DNA of 64,000 nt from Acanthosepion esculentum (GCA_964036315.1 OZ038517.1:56051603-56115602), one strand, 5' to 3'; positions 1 through 10,115 are shown, counted from the stretch's first letter. Notes: generated by a model not told the origin, from the letters alone. Numbers and translations: made by a program.

Positions 1-233
1 CAAACAAGAGGTAGAGTTTTTGGCATTCATTTTCATAAAAAAAAGATTTTAGTGATACGTAATAGATTAGCGGATTCTAGGAGAGGAATTTAGATTCAGG
101 CATGGGAATGAAAGTAAATAGAAAATTAATGTCACTTTAAAGACATCTAAATTACTTGGGATCACCATCGACTTTTAGAAAATTAAATCATCTGAATATC
201 TTTTAATGCCTTAAGTTAAATTTTCGTTTGAAA
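1..233. repeat. Left arm of a ~240-bp inverted repeat (pair with 2552-2814)
   Basis: The first ~233 bases are the reverse complement of 2552-2814, with scattered substitutions and a ~25-bp segment (around 2680-2705) present only in the right arm. Landmarks shared by both arms are gatacgtaatagattagc and catctaaattacttggga. The left arm starts at the window edge, so it may extend outside. Arms this long could be terminal inverted repeats of a DNA transposon or an inverted duplication. The homology stops exactly where the hAT-like coding relic begins on the right side, which favours an element boundary. The identity of the arm is unknown to me. Confidence 0.8.
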
Positions 234-1670
234 ACCTAAAGGTATTCCGTAAAATACGTTTATACATTTTGAAAATACGGTCACTCATCGAACTTTCATT
301 ATGGCCGAAAAATAAATTTTAAATTATCTTAAAAATTCAATATTTGTCCAAGAAATTTATTTCAGATTAGATTAGTAAAAATAGCGTTTATTTACCATGA
401 GGTGTCATCAAGGTCATAGGTCAACATAAAAGCACGCGTAGTCTTCAACTGTTAGCCGAAAGCGCGCGTAAATTTTTAAACAGTACGAAGGATCAAAAGG
501 ACTACAATCTAGAAATTGTTATTGTTTATGCTTAAAAATAATTTTTAATCTTAAATAACCAATAATTTAAAAATATTTTTTATTCTATTTGCTGTTAGGA
601 AATTTAGTATAATGAAAATGTTTAAGTATAAAAACTAGTTTAAGAACTTATATGAGTTTAATCGGCTTTATTCTAAATAAAAACAATTAAACTTATCCGT
701 TTGATGTCAAAATATTTAATTGCGCCAAATGTTCTTTTGCAATTATTATGATTTCAAATGTTATTAAACAATGGAAGTGTTACAAAAAAGGGAAAATTTG
801 ATTGCAGTGATACTCTTAACTAATCACAGATTTAGATTTATTTTACCGGCACGAGTCAGTTAGTCACACAATTATTTCCTTTTTGAACTTCCGTACAAAA
901 AATCAAGCAATTGTAAAATTGAATATAAATTATACTTTACATTTTTTTCAAACATCTTTTTCGTTAATAGAATTGCTAACAACATCAAGGGGACGATTTT
1001 CAAATCAAACTGAAAAATTACAAGTAAATTAAAAAAAAATATTCTGCTTAAATTTTTTATGGCAAATATGAAAGAAACTAATGTTTTATTAAATTATTCA
1101 CTTTTATTGAATTATTCAGTTTTATTGAATTATTTTTGGTAAGTTTCCTGACTAATTTTCAGTACGTTCACACTTGATATTTAATTTTTTAAATTTTTAC
1201 CGAAATAAAATCTTGACGAATTTTTATAATTACTATGAAATAAAATTTGAAACACCCTGCCTAATAAAAAAATTGGAGATATGGAAAAAAGGGTGAAGCT
1301 AACTGAACCAAATATATTTCCACAATGTTTTCTAATAAAATAACCTATTCAGCATACAATTCATATATTGATGAATAAGTATTGAAAATTTCGTTTAAAA
1401 CTAATTTTGTTCAATTTTTTAAAACATTTTTCTTTCGAAAAATGTATCCATTTTGCTGTTATCTACTATTTACGAAGGGTAGTCAAATAAAAATTCAACC
1501 TACTTTTAAAAGTAGGCTAGGAAACAAAAAAAATATTCATAAAAATAAATTTTATAAACAATATGTTCATTGTTATAGAGAAAAGTAATTTTCTGTGATA
1601 ACATTTATAATTTTAGTTTAACTAAACCACAGACATATATTGTTTTCTATTTCAAGGGCAAAAGAGTAAA
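234..1670. other. AT-rich stretch, no recognisable gene
   Basis: This is strongly AT-rich sequence with many short homopolymer runs. Only short chance reading frames are present, such as one of 68 codons at 1382-1588 that is Lys/Phe/Asn-rich as expected from AT-rich noise. It lies inside the inverted-repeat pair and may be decayed transposon interior. I see no conserved motif, tRNA-like box or tandem repeat. Confidence 0.6.
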
Positions 1671-1678
1671 GCTTCAAT

Positions 1679-2010
1679 CAGTGGCGTGCCTAGCCCTTAG
1701 TCCAAGGGGGAGAATAACTCAAATCATTGCCCCCTACGATAATCAGTGGCCAACAAGCCGGGATACTAATTTTTTAGAAATTGAATTAAAAATACTTCTC
1801 ACGATTATTGACGTAATATAATTTGAAATACAAATATAAATACAATTAATTTTATTCCAGACCCCAAAAAATACAAAAACAAATACTTTTGAAGTTTAAA
1901 TATAATAAATATTTAAAAAAATTAAATATAAATACTTTTCCACATAAATACAGATGCTCGAAAAAGTATTTAAATACAATTTGAATACATTTTTATTTGA
2001 TCCGCCACTG
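1679..2010. mobile_element. Small non-autonomous hAT-type element (MITE)
   Basis: The segment begins cagtggcgtgcctag and ends with the inverted counterpart atccgccactg, so the ends share the inverted octamer CAGTGGCG, a start typical of many hAT-superfamily elements. The 332-bp interior is A-rich with repeated aaata/aaatac runs and no coding potential. Flanking octamers gcttcaat (1671-1678) and ctcacaat (2011-2018) match at only 4 of 8 positions, so a target-site duplication is not convincing. The insertion sits directly at the edge of the minus-strand hAT relic, which resumes at about 2017, so this looks like a nested insertion. The call rests on the ends alone. Confidence 0.5.
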
Positions 2011-2016
2011 CTCACA

Positions 2017-2556
2017 ATTTAGCTATGTCATCTGACTTCGTTTTTACAATGTGAACAGCATCGCACTTGTCACTCCATCTTGTATCAGGGTGGGGTCGCT
2101 TTATAGCTGGTCCCTACTCTCTTTAATTTATCCCACAGCATTGCTGAGCTTAGGAAAAATTGTATAATGAATCAAGAACTCTAAAAAATGAATGATATAG
2201 CAAACACCTGTTCTGATGCTGCATGCACTGCTACGAGGTTCAAAGAGTGGTTGTCATAATTCATAAAAATTGCTTTCGGGTTACTCTGTGATATGCGTTT
2301 CTGGAAACCGGATATCTTCGCAGCCATTGTTGCAGCATTGTCATACGCCTGTCCACGACAGTCGTTCAAATCAAGACCATCTCGTTCAAATTTTCAGGTA
2401 ATTTCTTCAGTAACACTCTCGGCGTCCTTTTCATGAATTTTAATAAAATCAATGAACACTTCCTTGGCTACAACAGTTTTAGATTCGTTGCCAATATCGA
2501 CAAACCTGAGAATTTTAGATATTTGTTCGTTGTGAGAAACGTCAGGAGTTGTTCAA
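2017..2556 (-). pseudogene. hAT-like (ZMYM1/DUF4371-type) transposase relic
   Basis: Minus-strand translation, joined across stops and frameshifts, gives in order: VSHNEQISKILRFVDIG, a VVAKEVFIDFIKIHEKD stretch, then NDCRGQAYDNAATMAAKISG, NPKAIFMNYDNHSLNLVAVH, and further LWDKLKRVGTSYKATPP and DAVHIVKTKSDDIAKL. The pattern 'RGQ-YDNAA-M', then 'NPKAIF....HSLNLV', then a W-containing region is characteristic of ZMYM1-like/DUF4371 hAT transposases. There is an in-frame TGA before the 62-codon open stretch (2181-2369) and another break near 2180. The zinc finger, N-terminus and the end of the catalytic domain are absent. It is therefore a dead fragment of a domesticated-type or mobile hAT transposase. 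Family assignment is from motif recall and not a search. Confidence 0.75.
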
Positions 2557-2814
2557 ACGAAAATTTAACTTCAGGCATTAAAATATATTCAGATGATTTA
2601 ATTTTCTAAAAGTCGATGGTGGTCCCAAGTAATTTAGATGTCTTTAAAGTGGCATTAAATTTCTATTTACTTTCCACCCTCATTTCATTTTGGAACCCTA
2701 AGATTCCCATGCCTGAATCTAAATTCCTCTCCTAGAATCTGCTAATCTATTACGTATCACTAAAATCTTTTTTTTTATGGAAATGAAAGCCAAAAAACTC
2801 TACCTCTTGATTGA
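2552..2814. repeat. Right arm of the ~240-bp inverted repeat (pair with 1-233)
   Basis: This is the reverse complement of the first ~233 bases of the window. It abuts the 5' side of the minus-strand hAT-like relic and ends around ctcttgattg. It carries a ~25-bp insertion relative to the left arm. Together with the left arm it delimits a ~2.8-kb unit. Confidence 0.8.
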
Positions 2815-3110
2815 AAATAATTACCGATAATCATGGAAATTATCTGATTTAAATGAGATTTCAACACTTTTCATTAATGAATGAATTGTATATTCAATTT
2901 GTTTTTTTATTAGAAAACTTTGAACATTTTTTACACCCCCCCCCCAATTTTGATACATCATGAACTTAAAACTGGGGAGTGATATCAAATATACTTTTAT
3001 ATAAAGTAATATCCATTACAATATTATTTTACTAAAAAGATCTGTGTAATATCAAGTCTGAAAAAATTATATACCTGCATGCACTGTTCAGACCTTGCTT
3101 GACCGGCAAA
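2815..3110. other. No gene seen; short poly-C run
   Basis: AT-rich sequence containing a run of about ten C at 2936-2945 and no recognisable element. The following SINE begins near 3117. Confidence 0.5.
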
Positions 3111-3116
3111 GATTCT

Positions 3117-3257
3117 TCGTGGCCGAATCGGTTAAGGCAGGTCGGATCTAACGACAATTCTCACTGCCAGAGTGATGCCAGTTCGAATCCTGCCGGAGAG
3201 CGCATATTTTTAATAAGATTTCTCAAATATTCAGGCCGGTAGACGAAAATAAATAAA
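3117..3257 (+). mobile_element. tRNA-derived SINE, copy A
   Basis: The head looks like a tRNA gene: an A-box-like stretch tggccgaatcggttaagg at about 3120-3137 and a B box gttcgaatcc at 3181-3190, spaced as in an internal RNA polymerase III promoter. The 3' part (ataagatttctcaaatattc, then aggccggtagacgaaaataa) recurs at 13262-13310 and 13600-13645. It ends in an AAT-type simple tail (aataaataaatg). Shared head plus shared 3' domain plus simple tail is the structure of a SINE. Cephalopods are known for several tRNA-derived SINE families. The exact family cannot be named from here. Confidence 0.75.
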
Positions 3258-3680
3258 TGTGCTTGTTATAATCCAGAATGCTGTTGATGAAGATGTTATT
3301 TCATTATCCTAAAACAAACTTTCTGCCAGCGATGATTGATTATAAGGATATTTCATCATTATGGAAGTAAACATCCAACTATTTACTAAGCAAAACCATA
3401 CTCAAGTCTCAGTAGAAGAAATATGAAGAAATATAATATAAACATACAGATAAACCCAGCGAAGAAAAAACAAGATAAAAATAAAACGCATAATAGTTTG
3501 CAGCAAGAAATTACAACAAAAGAAAAGCCACCCATCACAGGCAGGACAGTTTCGTGAAAAAAAAAAAGATGATGATTATGGGGGAACTTTTGTTATGATC
3601 CAGAATGGTGATGATATTTGATCATTCTAAAAACAACCAGTGATGATTGATGATAAGTATATTTCATAATTCTGGAAATG
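3258..3680. repeat. Degenerate direct duplication
   Basis: The stretch at about 3265-3370 (ataatccagaatgctgttgatga ... gatgattgattataaggatatttcatcatt) is echoed at about 3590-3680 (atgatccagaatggtgatgata ... gatgattgatgataagtatatttcataatt). Similarity is imperfect and interrupted. No terminal repeats or coding potential are visible, so this is only recorded as an old duplication. Confidence 0.45.
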
Positions 3681-4138
3681 AAGATAAAATATTTCATCAT
3701 TCTAAAAATCTGAAACTTCATTATAAGAAGGATTTTTCAACTACGATCAGTAAAGTATCAGTAGTAAAAAGGAACAACACAGACGTATCACAATCGCTCC
3801 GTGAATATCAACAGTTGACGGTTTCAAAGGCTACCCTTAACAACGAAATTCTCGGAACAAGCAAAAACAAGTAAGAAAGAAACAAGGGACAATAACCCTG
3901 AGAACAGTTAAAGCACACAAAATCAATATTGTAATTAGCATCACGGAAAAAATACAAATTCTTGTCATTAATTTCAACACGTGTCTCAAAGTCTTGTTAT
4001 TGTTGTACGCTTTATTCATTTCATTTTTAGTAAAAAAAAAAATCTAGAAAAGGAATTCTCTATCAACACAAATAACAACGGGGGCTAATTTACATTAACA
4101 GCCACAACCCACCACCCCGTTACATGTTTTTTAATAAA
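3681..4138. other. No gene seen
   Basis: AT-rich sequence with short open frames on both strands (up to 75 codons) that show no family resemblance. A Cys- and Leu-rich 60-codon frame on the minus strand at 3837-4019 reads like random hydrophobic noise and overlaps the plus-strand frame. I do not call either as a gene. Confidence 0.5.
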
Positions 4139-4240
4139 TAAACGGAGCGTCGACTCAAATGAGTATCCACTAAAAATAAAGTTTAAAGTGATAAAGATCT
4201 ACCGGATTAATAAAAATACCATTACTTCTTTAGAAAAATA
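4139..4240 (+). mobile_element. SINE 3'-tail fragment
   Basis: The motif gagtatccactaaaaataa followed by gtttaaagtgataaagatct matches the far 3' extensions downstream of the SINE tails at 13335-13400 and 13665-13735 (for example gttattcactaaaaataaca). Only this terminal part is present and no tRNA-like head is found upstream. Confidence 0.5.
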
Positions 4241-4975
4241 TGATTCTCTGCGTATGACTTTGCATATGTAATTTATATGATTGATGTCCACATGCTTGTG
4301 CCATTTAACATATGTAGATGCGCTCGCAGACACAATTTGACTTAGTTTGAAATATGGCACAGGAATAATATATTCTCTTTCCATTCAACCTCTGGTTGAG
4401 CAATATAACCAAAGTTGGTGAAAAAGTTAAAATTATCAAACGTCTCTTTGATTACATGTATATCTGGATGTAAAATAAAATAATCAGCATTTCTTTCTCA
4501 CCTACAATGAGAGAACTTTTAGTATTTTATTGATTATTATTTCTCTGTTTCTATTTGATATTTCAGTCTATTTCAATCTAAACACGTCTATCTCTATCAG
4601 TTTATTCATATGATGTACCAGTCGGTCATTCTGGGGGATTAGCAAAAACAATATTGGACATCATGGTAAAATATTGAAATGGTAAATGAACCGTTTTACT
4701 TAAACCAATCTGACTTACCAAATTAAAATCAATTTTTTTTATATGTAAAATTTAATTGAGGTAATCAACCAATTGGTTTGTTTGGTTGATTTTGTTTAGC
4801 GGCCCATCAACCTCAGTGGCAGCCAACTGAACGGTCAAGATATTGCATGTGATAAGAGGACCAAACAATATCATTTTTTAAATGACTGTTTCTGATAAGC
4901 CATGGATAAATAAAATGGCGTATACTTTTTTATTGTTCACGTATTCAAAATAATTGGATTAATGTAGTTTCTATA
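4241..4975. other. No gene seen
   Basis: AT-rich sequence. A 61-codon minus-strand frame (4199-4384) overlaps the SINE tail and has no recognisable motif. The stretch near 4700-4800 is T-rich with weak internal similarity. Nothing further can be supported. Confidence 0.5.
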
Positions 4976-4979
4976 CAAA

Positions 4980-5560
4980 TTAATGTTTTACTCAGAAGGC
5001 AAATTGGAAAATTGTCTTTGAATATGGAAAAAAAGACAAGCTGCAAAAAATGTATTCGTTTAACAAAGTCTCATTGTTTAAGTTTTTTGATGGCACAATA
5101 GATACAATTAAAACTCTTCCATTATTAAATGGAGAGAATACTGCAAAAACAGTTAGCTTGAAACTTTGGATATTTGCCAGTGTCAATGAAATACATAAAT
5201 GATCCATTGTAAAAGTGATATCAGATTTAGATGAAGAGTTTTTTTCAAAATTAGAACACTCAGATCTTCATCTAAATCTGATATCACTTTTACAATGGAT
5301 CATTTATGTATAAGAGGAGAAAGTAATGAAAAGAAAGAAATCATAACCAACGCTGCTTTTGCTCTTGAACAAACATGCAATTGTTTCATTGATGTTTGTG
5401 AATACTTGCCAAGCAGTGGATTTAATTTGATGCTTGGCGAATTTACAACAGACTATTTAGAAAATGAATTTTAAAATAAAATAGAACAAGATTCTGACAG
5501 TGTATATTTTCTAAACGTACAAAATAGTATTGAAAAAAATTACTTCGGTAAATTTTTACT
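4980..5560 (+). pseudogene. Putative P-element/THAP9-like transposase relic
   Basis: Two plus-strand coding-like pieces flank a palindrome. Left piece (about 4999-5207): WKIVFEYGKKDKL, then MYSFNKVSLFKFFDG, ending KLWIFASVNEIHK and a stop. Right piece (5296-5475): a run from MDHLCIRGES to FNLMLGEFTTDYLENEF, then a stop and a continuation with VYFLNVQNSIEKN. The order 'TTD-LE-EF ... yF-NVQ--iEK' resembles the end of P-element-like (THAP9-like) transposases, where a '(T/S)DPLE-RF--YRQ' block precedes a Val-Gln motif. The resemblance is partial and from memory. Stops break both pieces. A short minus-strand frame at 4992-5207 is the antisense shadow of this relic. Confidence 0.4.
5192..5310. repeat. 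Perfect 46-bp inverted repeat with 27-bp loop
   Basis: Bases 5192-5237 and 5265-5310 are exact reverse complements over 46 bp, separated by a 27-bp T-rich spacer. The arms include atgatccattgtaaaagtga and its complement. The complete identity contrasts with the decayed surroundings and suggests a recent origin, for example by template switching. RNA from either strand could form a long hairpin. Confidence 0.95.
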
Positions 5561-5820
5561 ATTCCACCCGTGTCACTTATTGGCCTAATGCAGATGATCA
5601 ATCTCGTCCGTATCATTCGCCAATTGGCTACTTAAAGAGCATAAAACAATAGCCGGAGAGGATACTGGTGTAATACTAAAATAATAATATTTCTTCAGTG
5701 GAATTGATGTTACAACTTTGACCCAAGACAGAATTCCTCAAAATGTGGATATTTGTTGATTAAAATGATACCAGAAGCATTTGATAACTTATCAAACCTT
5801 TAAAGATATTAAAATGTTAT
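5561..5820. other. No gene seen
   Basis: Spacer between the putative P-like relic and the fold-back element. Short AT-rich sequence without recognisable motifs. Confidence 0.5.
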
Positions 5821-6221
5821 GTCTATATTTCTGAGATGACATATTGTAACTATTTACACTATTTAAACTGTTCGGACTGTTGTCCTCATCTTTGTCATAT
5901 TCACGACGTTTCGGCCGTTATACGCTCCGACCTTCTTCGGTGTTATTGTGAGTTCAGTAGTTCAGTAACTGGCCACAGCAGAAGTGAACAAAAACTTAGA
6001 GAGTTGAGTTACTAAAGGAAATAACTGACAATGAGATATCCAGAAACGGCATGGCACGTGGAACTAGAACAATCTACCCCGGTGGACGAAATAAAGGCCT
6101 CGGTTTGAAATTCAAACGTATATCAACTGAAGAAGGCCGGATCGTACAACGGCCTAAACTTGGTGACTATGACGGTAAACATGAGGACAAAAGTCCGAAC
6201 AATGTAAATAGTGTAAATAAT
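5821..6221. mobile_element. Fold-back (long inverted repeat) element, copy 1
   Basis: The left arm (about 5851-5945) contains acgtttcggccgttatacgc and the right arm (about 6127-6221) carries the inverse, with gaagaaggccggatcgtaca and tccgaacaatgtaaatagtg. The outer sequence gtctatatttctgagatg at 5821 is the complement of catctcagaaatatagac at the outer end of copy 2 (about 14343-14360), so the family end extends at least that far. The 180-bp interior also shares gcacgtggaactagaac with copy 2. No transposase is encoded. This fits a non-autonomous fold-back element or large MITE. The superfamily is not determined. Confidence 0.7.
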
Positions 6222-6600
6222 TAAAATACTATTTCTGTATATAGCAGGCTATGTTACAAGTAAAGATTATCCCACAGAAGAACTATTTATTTTATTTTCC
6301 AGAAGATCGAGTTATTCTTAAAGAAATATATTGTGGCAATTTTAAAAATTCCACGGAATATCACAGTCGATTAGTTAACTCAAATTATCCTAATTTTGTG
6401 TTCCTGTCAGTGTAAACTGATTTTAATAAAACTATGTATATTGTTAATGTTATCGTATCATAGTGAAATAAGTATTTTCGTCATCTGTAAAACAAAGACG
6501 GATGTCTGTAGTTGTAACAAAAATCCCAATTTACAAAACTTATCAAAATCAATGATTTTTTACAGTTATTGCTTGACCTGTTTTCACTGTCCATGTACAC
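6222..6600. other. No gene seen
   Basis: AT-rich sequence with one Cys-rich 72-codon frame at 6396-6614 whose composition (repeated Cys, Ser, Leu) shows no spaced motif of a known small cysteine-rich family and which runs into a SINE-like region. I do not call it a gene. Confidence 0.45.
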
Positions 6601-6604
6601 ACTG

Positions 6605-6672
6605 CCTGGCCTAGAGATTGAACTCAGAATTACTATCACCAAATTCACAAAGCAACACCTTAATCCACTATT
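6605..6672 (-). mobile_element. tRNA-like SINE head fragment
   Basis: On the minus strand, tagtggattaaggtgttgct (A-box region) is followed at tRNA spacing by gagttcaatctctaggc (B-box region). No acceptor stem and no CCA-adjacent pairing is apparent, so this is a tRNA-derived SINE fragment and not a functional tRNA. A head of the same type occurs at 14083-14152. Confidence 0.5.
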
Positions 6673-7155
6673 GTGCAGTTTTCTTACTTTATTATACAGT
6701 TTGTGTCCGCTTGTAGTAATTGTAAGCGCGTCCTCAATGAAGTCACTGTCCTCGCTCTCCCAAATAAAACTTCAATCCATCTTCTCTTCAGTTTGAAATG
6801 TTGTCATCATTTATCCCTGATAAAGCAGAATGATTTCCTCATACACTCTCTCTCAATTCTACTCTTTTCTCATCAGGGCTATCTTTGGCTGATTTTCCAT
6901 CTAGAACCGAGTCTCTATTGTGTGATACACTCACAACTCCGTCCATGTTTTACGCTATCATCTTAATGCTAGACCGCCACACAAGATTTTGGCTTAATGT
7001 TATCTCTGAAATGTTGCCCTAAATGAATGTGCTCCTGATCTGGTTCGAAATACAACAAACGTCTTACCTCTTGTTTTTCAGCTTTTCCATAGAAAACTAC
7101 TAGATCGATAATTCGAATGATCACTTGAATATTAAAAACAAGAACTACAGGAGAA
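6673..7155. other. No gene seen
   Basis: Two overlapping short plus-strand frames (75 and 97 codons) are present, Ser/Leu/Phe-rich and without motifs. Pyrimidine-rich composition between 6780 and 6900 explains the openness. No known family is recognised. Confidence 0.45.
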
Positions 7156-7159
7156 AATT

Positions 7160-7262
7160 TCCAACAAACTGGAAAACAAGTTTCTGTGTCTTACTCTACT
7201 TTGTCCTACTAACAACGCCATTGTCCGCATGTCTAACCACTAAGCCATTTTACCTCCAATGA
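7160..7262 (-). mobile_element. tRNA-like SINE fragment
   Basis: The minus strand reads ggaggtaaaatggcttagtg then gttagacatgcggacaatgg, an A-box-like head. The adjoining sequence (tctgtgtcttactctacttt on the plus strand, 7180-7200) is echoed at about 7700-7720 (tctgtgccttgctctaattt), showing that two degenerate members of one family lie here. The B box is not clear. Confidence 0.4.
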
Positions 7263-7504
7263 ATTTGTATTAGAAAATAAAATATATATTACACTGTTGC
7301 AAAAATGAACACAATTATCAATTGCAAATTTAGTCATTAAATACTACAGTAAATACAATTGATTTTTTATGGCTTACCAACACATTGCGGGTTATTTAAA
7401 GCGGATACCTTTTGGGTTGTAAGAATATTTTTTATTGCATTAACAATTTTTTGGAAAAGGATAATAATTTTCCATATACAAGTCTTAATATTTAACCCAT
7501 AACG

Positions 7505-7640
7505 ATGAATAGATTAATTCCTACCTTTCCCAGCGTTATTTGTGTGTATGTGAATGTAACGAACTCGACTGGAATTCGAACTCGGATCTCCGGTATCTCA
7601 TTACAAGACTAAGAATTACACCTGCAGTAAAAGCAAAACA
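7505..7640 (-). mobile_element. tRNA-derived SINE fragment (family of 12820-13042)
   Basis: The minus strand contains gagttcgaattccagtcga, a good B box, at about 7563-7585, identical over 18 bp to the copy at about 12968-12990. The following sequence (ttcgttacattcacatacac) also resembles that copy. The A-box side (7600-7640) is degenerate. The 83-codon plus-strand frame crossing this segment is a chance frame. Confidence 0.6.
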
Positions 7641-8084
7641 AACAGCAATATTAGATTGCCAAAAACTCACACCAACGACTTTGAAAACAATTTTTTTTTC
7701 TGTGCCTTGCTCTAATTTACCCTATACACCGGTCTCCTTCAAAGGTGGGACGTTGTGGGGGATAGGGTTGTGTTATCTTTGGAATTGGTAAATTACAAAT
7801 AAAAAAATAATAAGAATCAGATATTGTGGAGTTGGTCTTAGAACAATTGTGATAAAAATTTGATAATTTAGGGTCAAGTACTGACTGCCATGTATCAGTA
7901 CGTAACAAAACGGCATTGGAAAAGATATCTGCATTTTCAGTCTCGTGTCCTCCTGATGACTAACAGTGATCATTTTCTAAGACGCTTTTATGAAGTCGTA
8001 TTTTCTCATCTTCACACACTGCATTTCTCGAAACGGAGGACAGGGAAATGCTGGCTCTTTGCCCACCCACACATTTCTAACGCG
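7641..8084. other. No gene seen
   Basis: Contains the degenerate echo of the 7160-7210 repeat at about 7672-7722. Several overlapping short frames on both strands (63-90 codons) have no recognisable family motifs. The 90-codon plus frame at 7890-8162 runs out of frame into the LINE relic that starts near 8085. Confidence 0.5.
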
Positions 8085-8683
8085 GGAGTTTCAAAAGGGT
8101 TTCTTCCAATACAGTTGAGGGTTCTCGTGGACGGAACATGTGAGCAACGACAAGGTTCTTGAGAAAATGAAAACAAAAAGGAAACTTATAATTAACTGTT
8201 GTGAGACCGATACTTCCCTACATCATGGACTCTCCCAGTATTATATTATTATGTGAATGGTAGTATCATGTGAAGAGTAGCACCAGTAATACGCAGCCGC
8301 GTACGATACCAATATCGGACACCACTGGATAGTAAGCTCTGCTTACACTATTCTTTGTAACTTTTCTGTTTAATATATCTTTCTTACCTCTAACCCGTGT
8401 TCCGTGTTTTCCTTCCGTGGCCCCTACTTCGGGTCCACATCATTAACATCAGGAAGAGGCAACTGAAATTTCTGGGGATCGTAATGAGAAAGCAGGGCTT
8501 GGAAAATCTGATACTCACAGGACAGAGAAAAGCAGCGCGTAAAATACATGATGAGTTTGAGTAAATGGATAGCAGAACAGGGTTTGGAAGAAATAACAAA
8601 GACAAAACTTATTGAAAACTAAAAAGGGGAGGAAGATGTGGAGGGCCATGATCGCCTATGTACTGAAGGGACACAGCACATAA
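8085..8683 (+). pseudogene. RTE-like LINE reverse transcriptase C-terminal relic
   Basis: Plus-strand translation across frameshifts gives WTEHVSNDKVLEKMKTKRKL (about 8130-8190), then after a ~240-bp interruption IRKRQLKFLGIVMRKQGLEN and LILTG (about 8448-8520), then LSKWIAEQGLEEITK in another frame (about 8563-8607), and finally MWRAMIAYVLKGHST with a stop at 8681-8683. This order and the 'WTEHVSN', 'IRKRQLKFLG-(I/V)MRK-GLENL', 'KW-AEQGL' and 'WRAMIA-VLKGH-T-stop' blocks are the C-terminal tail of RTE-type endonuclease-reverse transcriptase LINEs. Upstream domains are missing (5' truncation), and the 8194-8432 insert is unidentified. In an intact element the segment just upstream would be the one that forms the satellite monomer at 17483-64000. 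Confidence 0.8.
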
Positions 8684-9615
8684 AAGAAGAATGTGGTGAG
8701 TTAAATTGCTATTAACCTACAATTATAATAATAAATTAGCAACTCTACCTATTAATAAGAATCAATTACTTATTGATTAGAAAGCTCAGGAGATGTACCT
8801 GAAAATCGATGAGAAAATGGTACAAACTTAAAAAAATAAACTTATGAAAGAAGCATAAAAATAGTTTATGTGAAAATATATCCGGAAATTTTAATATTTA
8901 AATGATTTATTCCAAAAGTTTGTATATTTAAAAGACTTTCACACATTCGTTTAAATAAAAAGAAAATGTCATATGAAAGCCTTTAAGACAATTTAAAAAT
9001 ATTTGACTATGCAACTGCATACTCAGTTTTAATATTGAAATAATACCTCGTCCTGGGTGTGATGATAAACTACATCCGGCAGCAGGAGAGTTTGAGGAGC
9101 GCGAAACCACCTTTAATTGCTGTTGTTCCCAGGTTTACTCTGACTCAGAGTGGTAACACCTGTTATGGTCCCAACGATGTGCAAATATTTAACCCCTAAA
9201 CGGAGGTCAAAACATTATGAAAATATAAAAATGGATTTTCTAGTAAAAATACCAGCAATACATTTTTGGAAAAAAATACCAGCAATAAATTTGACTCTCG
9301 ACAAAAACCCTCTTTTCAAAAATACCTCAATGAAACCTGATCTACAAACTGATCCCTTCCTATTCATATGAACCTTCTTGCCGGCATTACTTAACCCATT
9401 GAGGTTTATATGCCGTAAAATAAACCAAGCCAAACTAAAAAGAATTAGGGTGGGAACGGGATGCCAGAGCCTTGCTTGGCAACTAGTTTAGGACAAGGAA
9501 ATCGCTGAATTCAATTTGGAAACTTCGTAGCACACTGCGCATTAGTTCTCTATATCCATTTCTTTCGGAAAGTGACTGGCTTTGTACGAGCTTTCACCGG
9601 TATAATCAAATCATG
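8684..9615. other. No gene seen
   Basis: AT-rich sequence to about 9050, then more mixed. Short frames at 8928-9110 (minus), 9150-9371 (plus) and 9215-9433 (minus, antisense to the previous one) have no family motifs. A small internal direct repeat (aaaataccagcaataaatttg-like, about 9248-9290) explains repeated residues there. Confidence 0.5.
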
Positions 9616-9619
9616 CGTA

Positions 9620-10115
9620 ACTGGACTGGTCATTTCTTTCTAAGAACTCAATTGTTAGGCTCTCAAGCGTCGAGGATAGACAGACTCTAGACTTGAAGAA
9701 ATTAAAATTGTAGTGTTCTGGAAAGTATTCACTCGGGAGTCTGTTCCACAATTAGCGATTTTTGGAAATAAGCTGTCGGAGTGGAACATCCTCTTGACAA
9801 ATGGTGTATTGAAGAAATACTGATTCAGCCCAGTGAACACAGCAAGGTGTAAAGAAAAGAAAACATTTGAAGATTTGCGATGACAGTAGCGATAGGTCAA
9901 ATGTAGCGATAGGCTTACGACGTTCCGTCTGTGGGTAGGAAATAGCTTTGGGGGTACAAGTTGTCCCTCCACATGACAGCGTAAATTATATTGAACTCTG
10001 CCAAAGCTGGAAAGTGAATTGGACACTTCCACCACAGACATTCGTTTATTTTTACCCTTTCCTCTCCATTAGTGAGTGATCGGCAGAATACAGCGACCAC
10101 TCTTATTTATTGAGG
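9620..10115 (-). pseudogene. LINE (CR1/Jockey-group) RT C-terminal relic, copy 1
   Basis: The minus-strand 128-codon frame at 9655-10041 contains FPTHRRNVVSLSLHLTYRYC, then FHSDSLFPKIANCGTDSRVN and TFQNTTILISSSLESVYPRR. The arrangement 'HRR-VaSLs-fYRY', then a 'F...FP+-a-lWNsLP' type block, then '(C)F---YNl--FKSRV' is the hallmark tail of CR1/Jockey-group LINE open reading frames, here weakened by substitutions. An overlapping minus-strand frame at 9915-10100 carries the upstream part shifted. No upstream RT motifs are visible. It belongs with the copy at 15366-15790. Confidence 0.7.

Noticed and set aside
3119..3195. Functional tRNA gene (A and B boxes)
   Set aside because: No convincing cloverleaf or acceptor stem, and the head is joined to a recurring 3' domain and simple tail, so it is a SINE.
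6396..6614. Small secreted Cys-rich peptide (72 codons)
   Set aside because: Cysteine spacing fits no family I know, there is no clear signal-peptide cleavage pattern, and the 3' end overlaps a SINE head.
9655..10041. Intact 128-residue host protein
   Set aside because: The residues follow the C-terminal pattern of CR1/Jockey-group LINE proteins, and the upstream portion is frameshifted.
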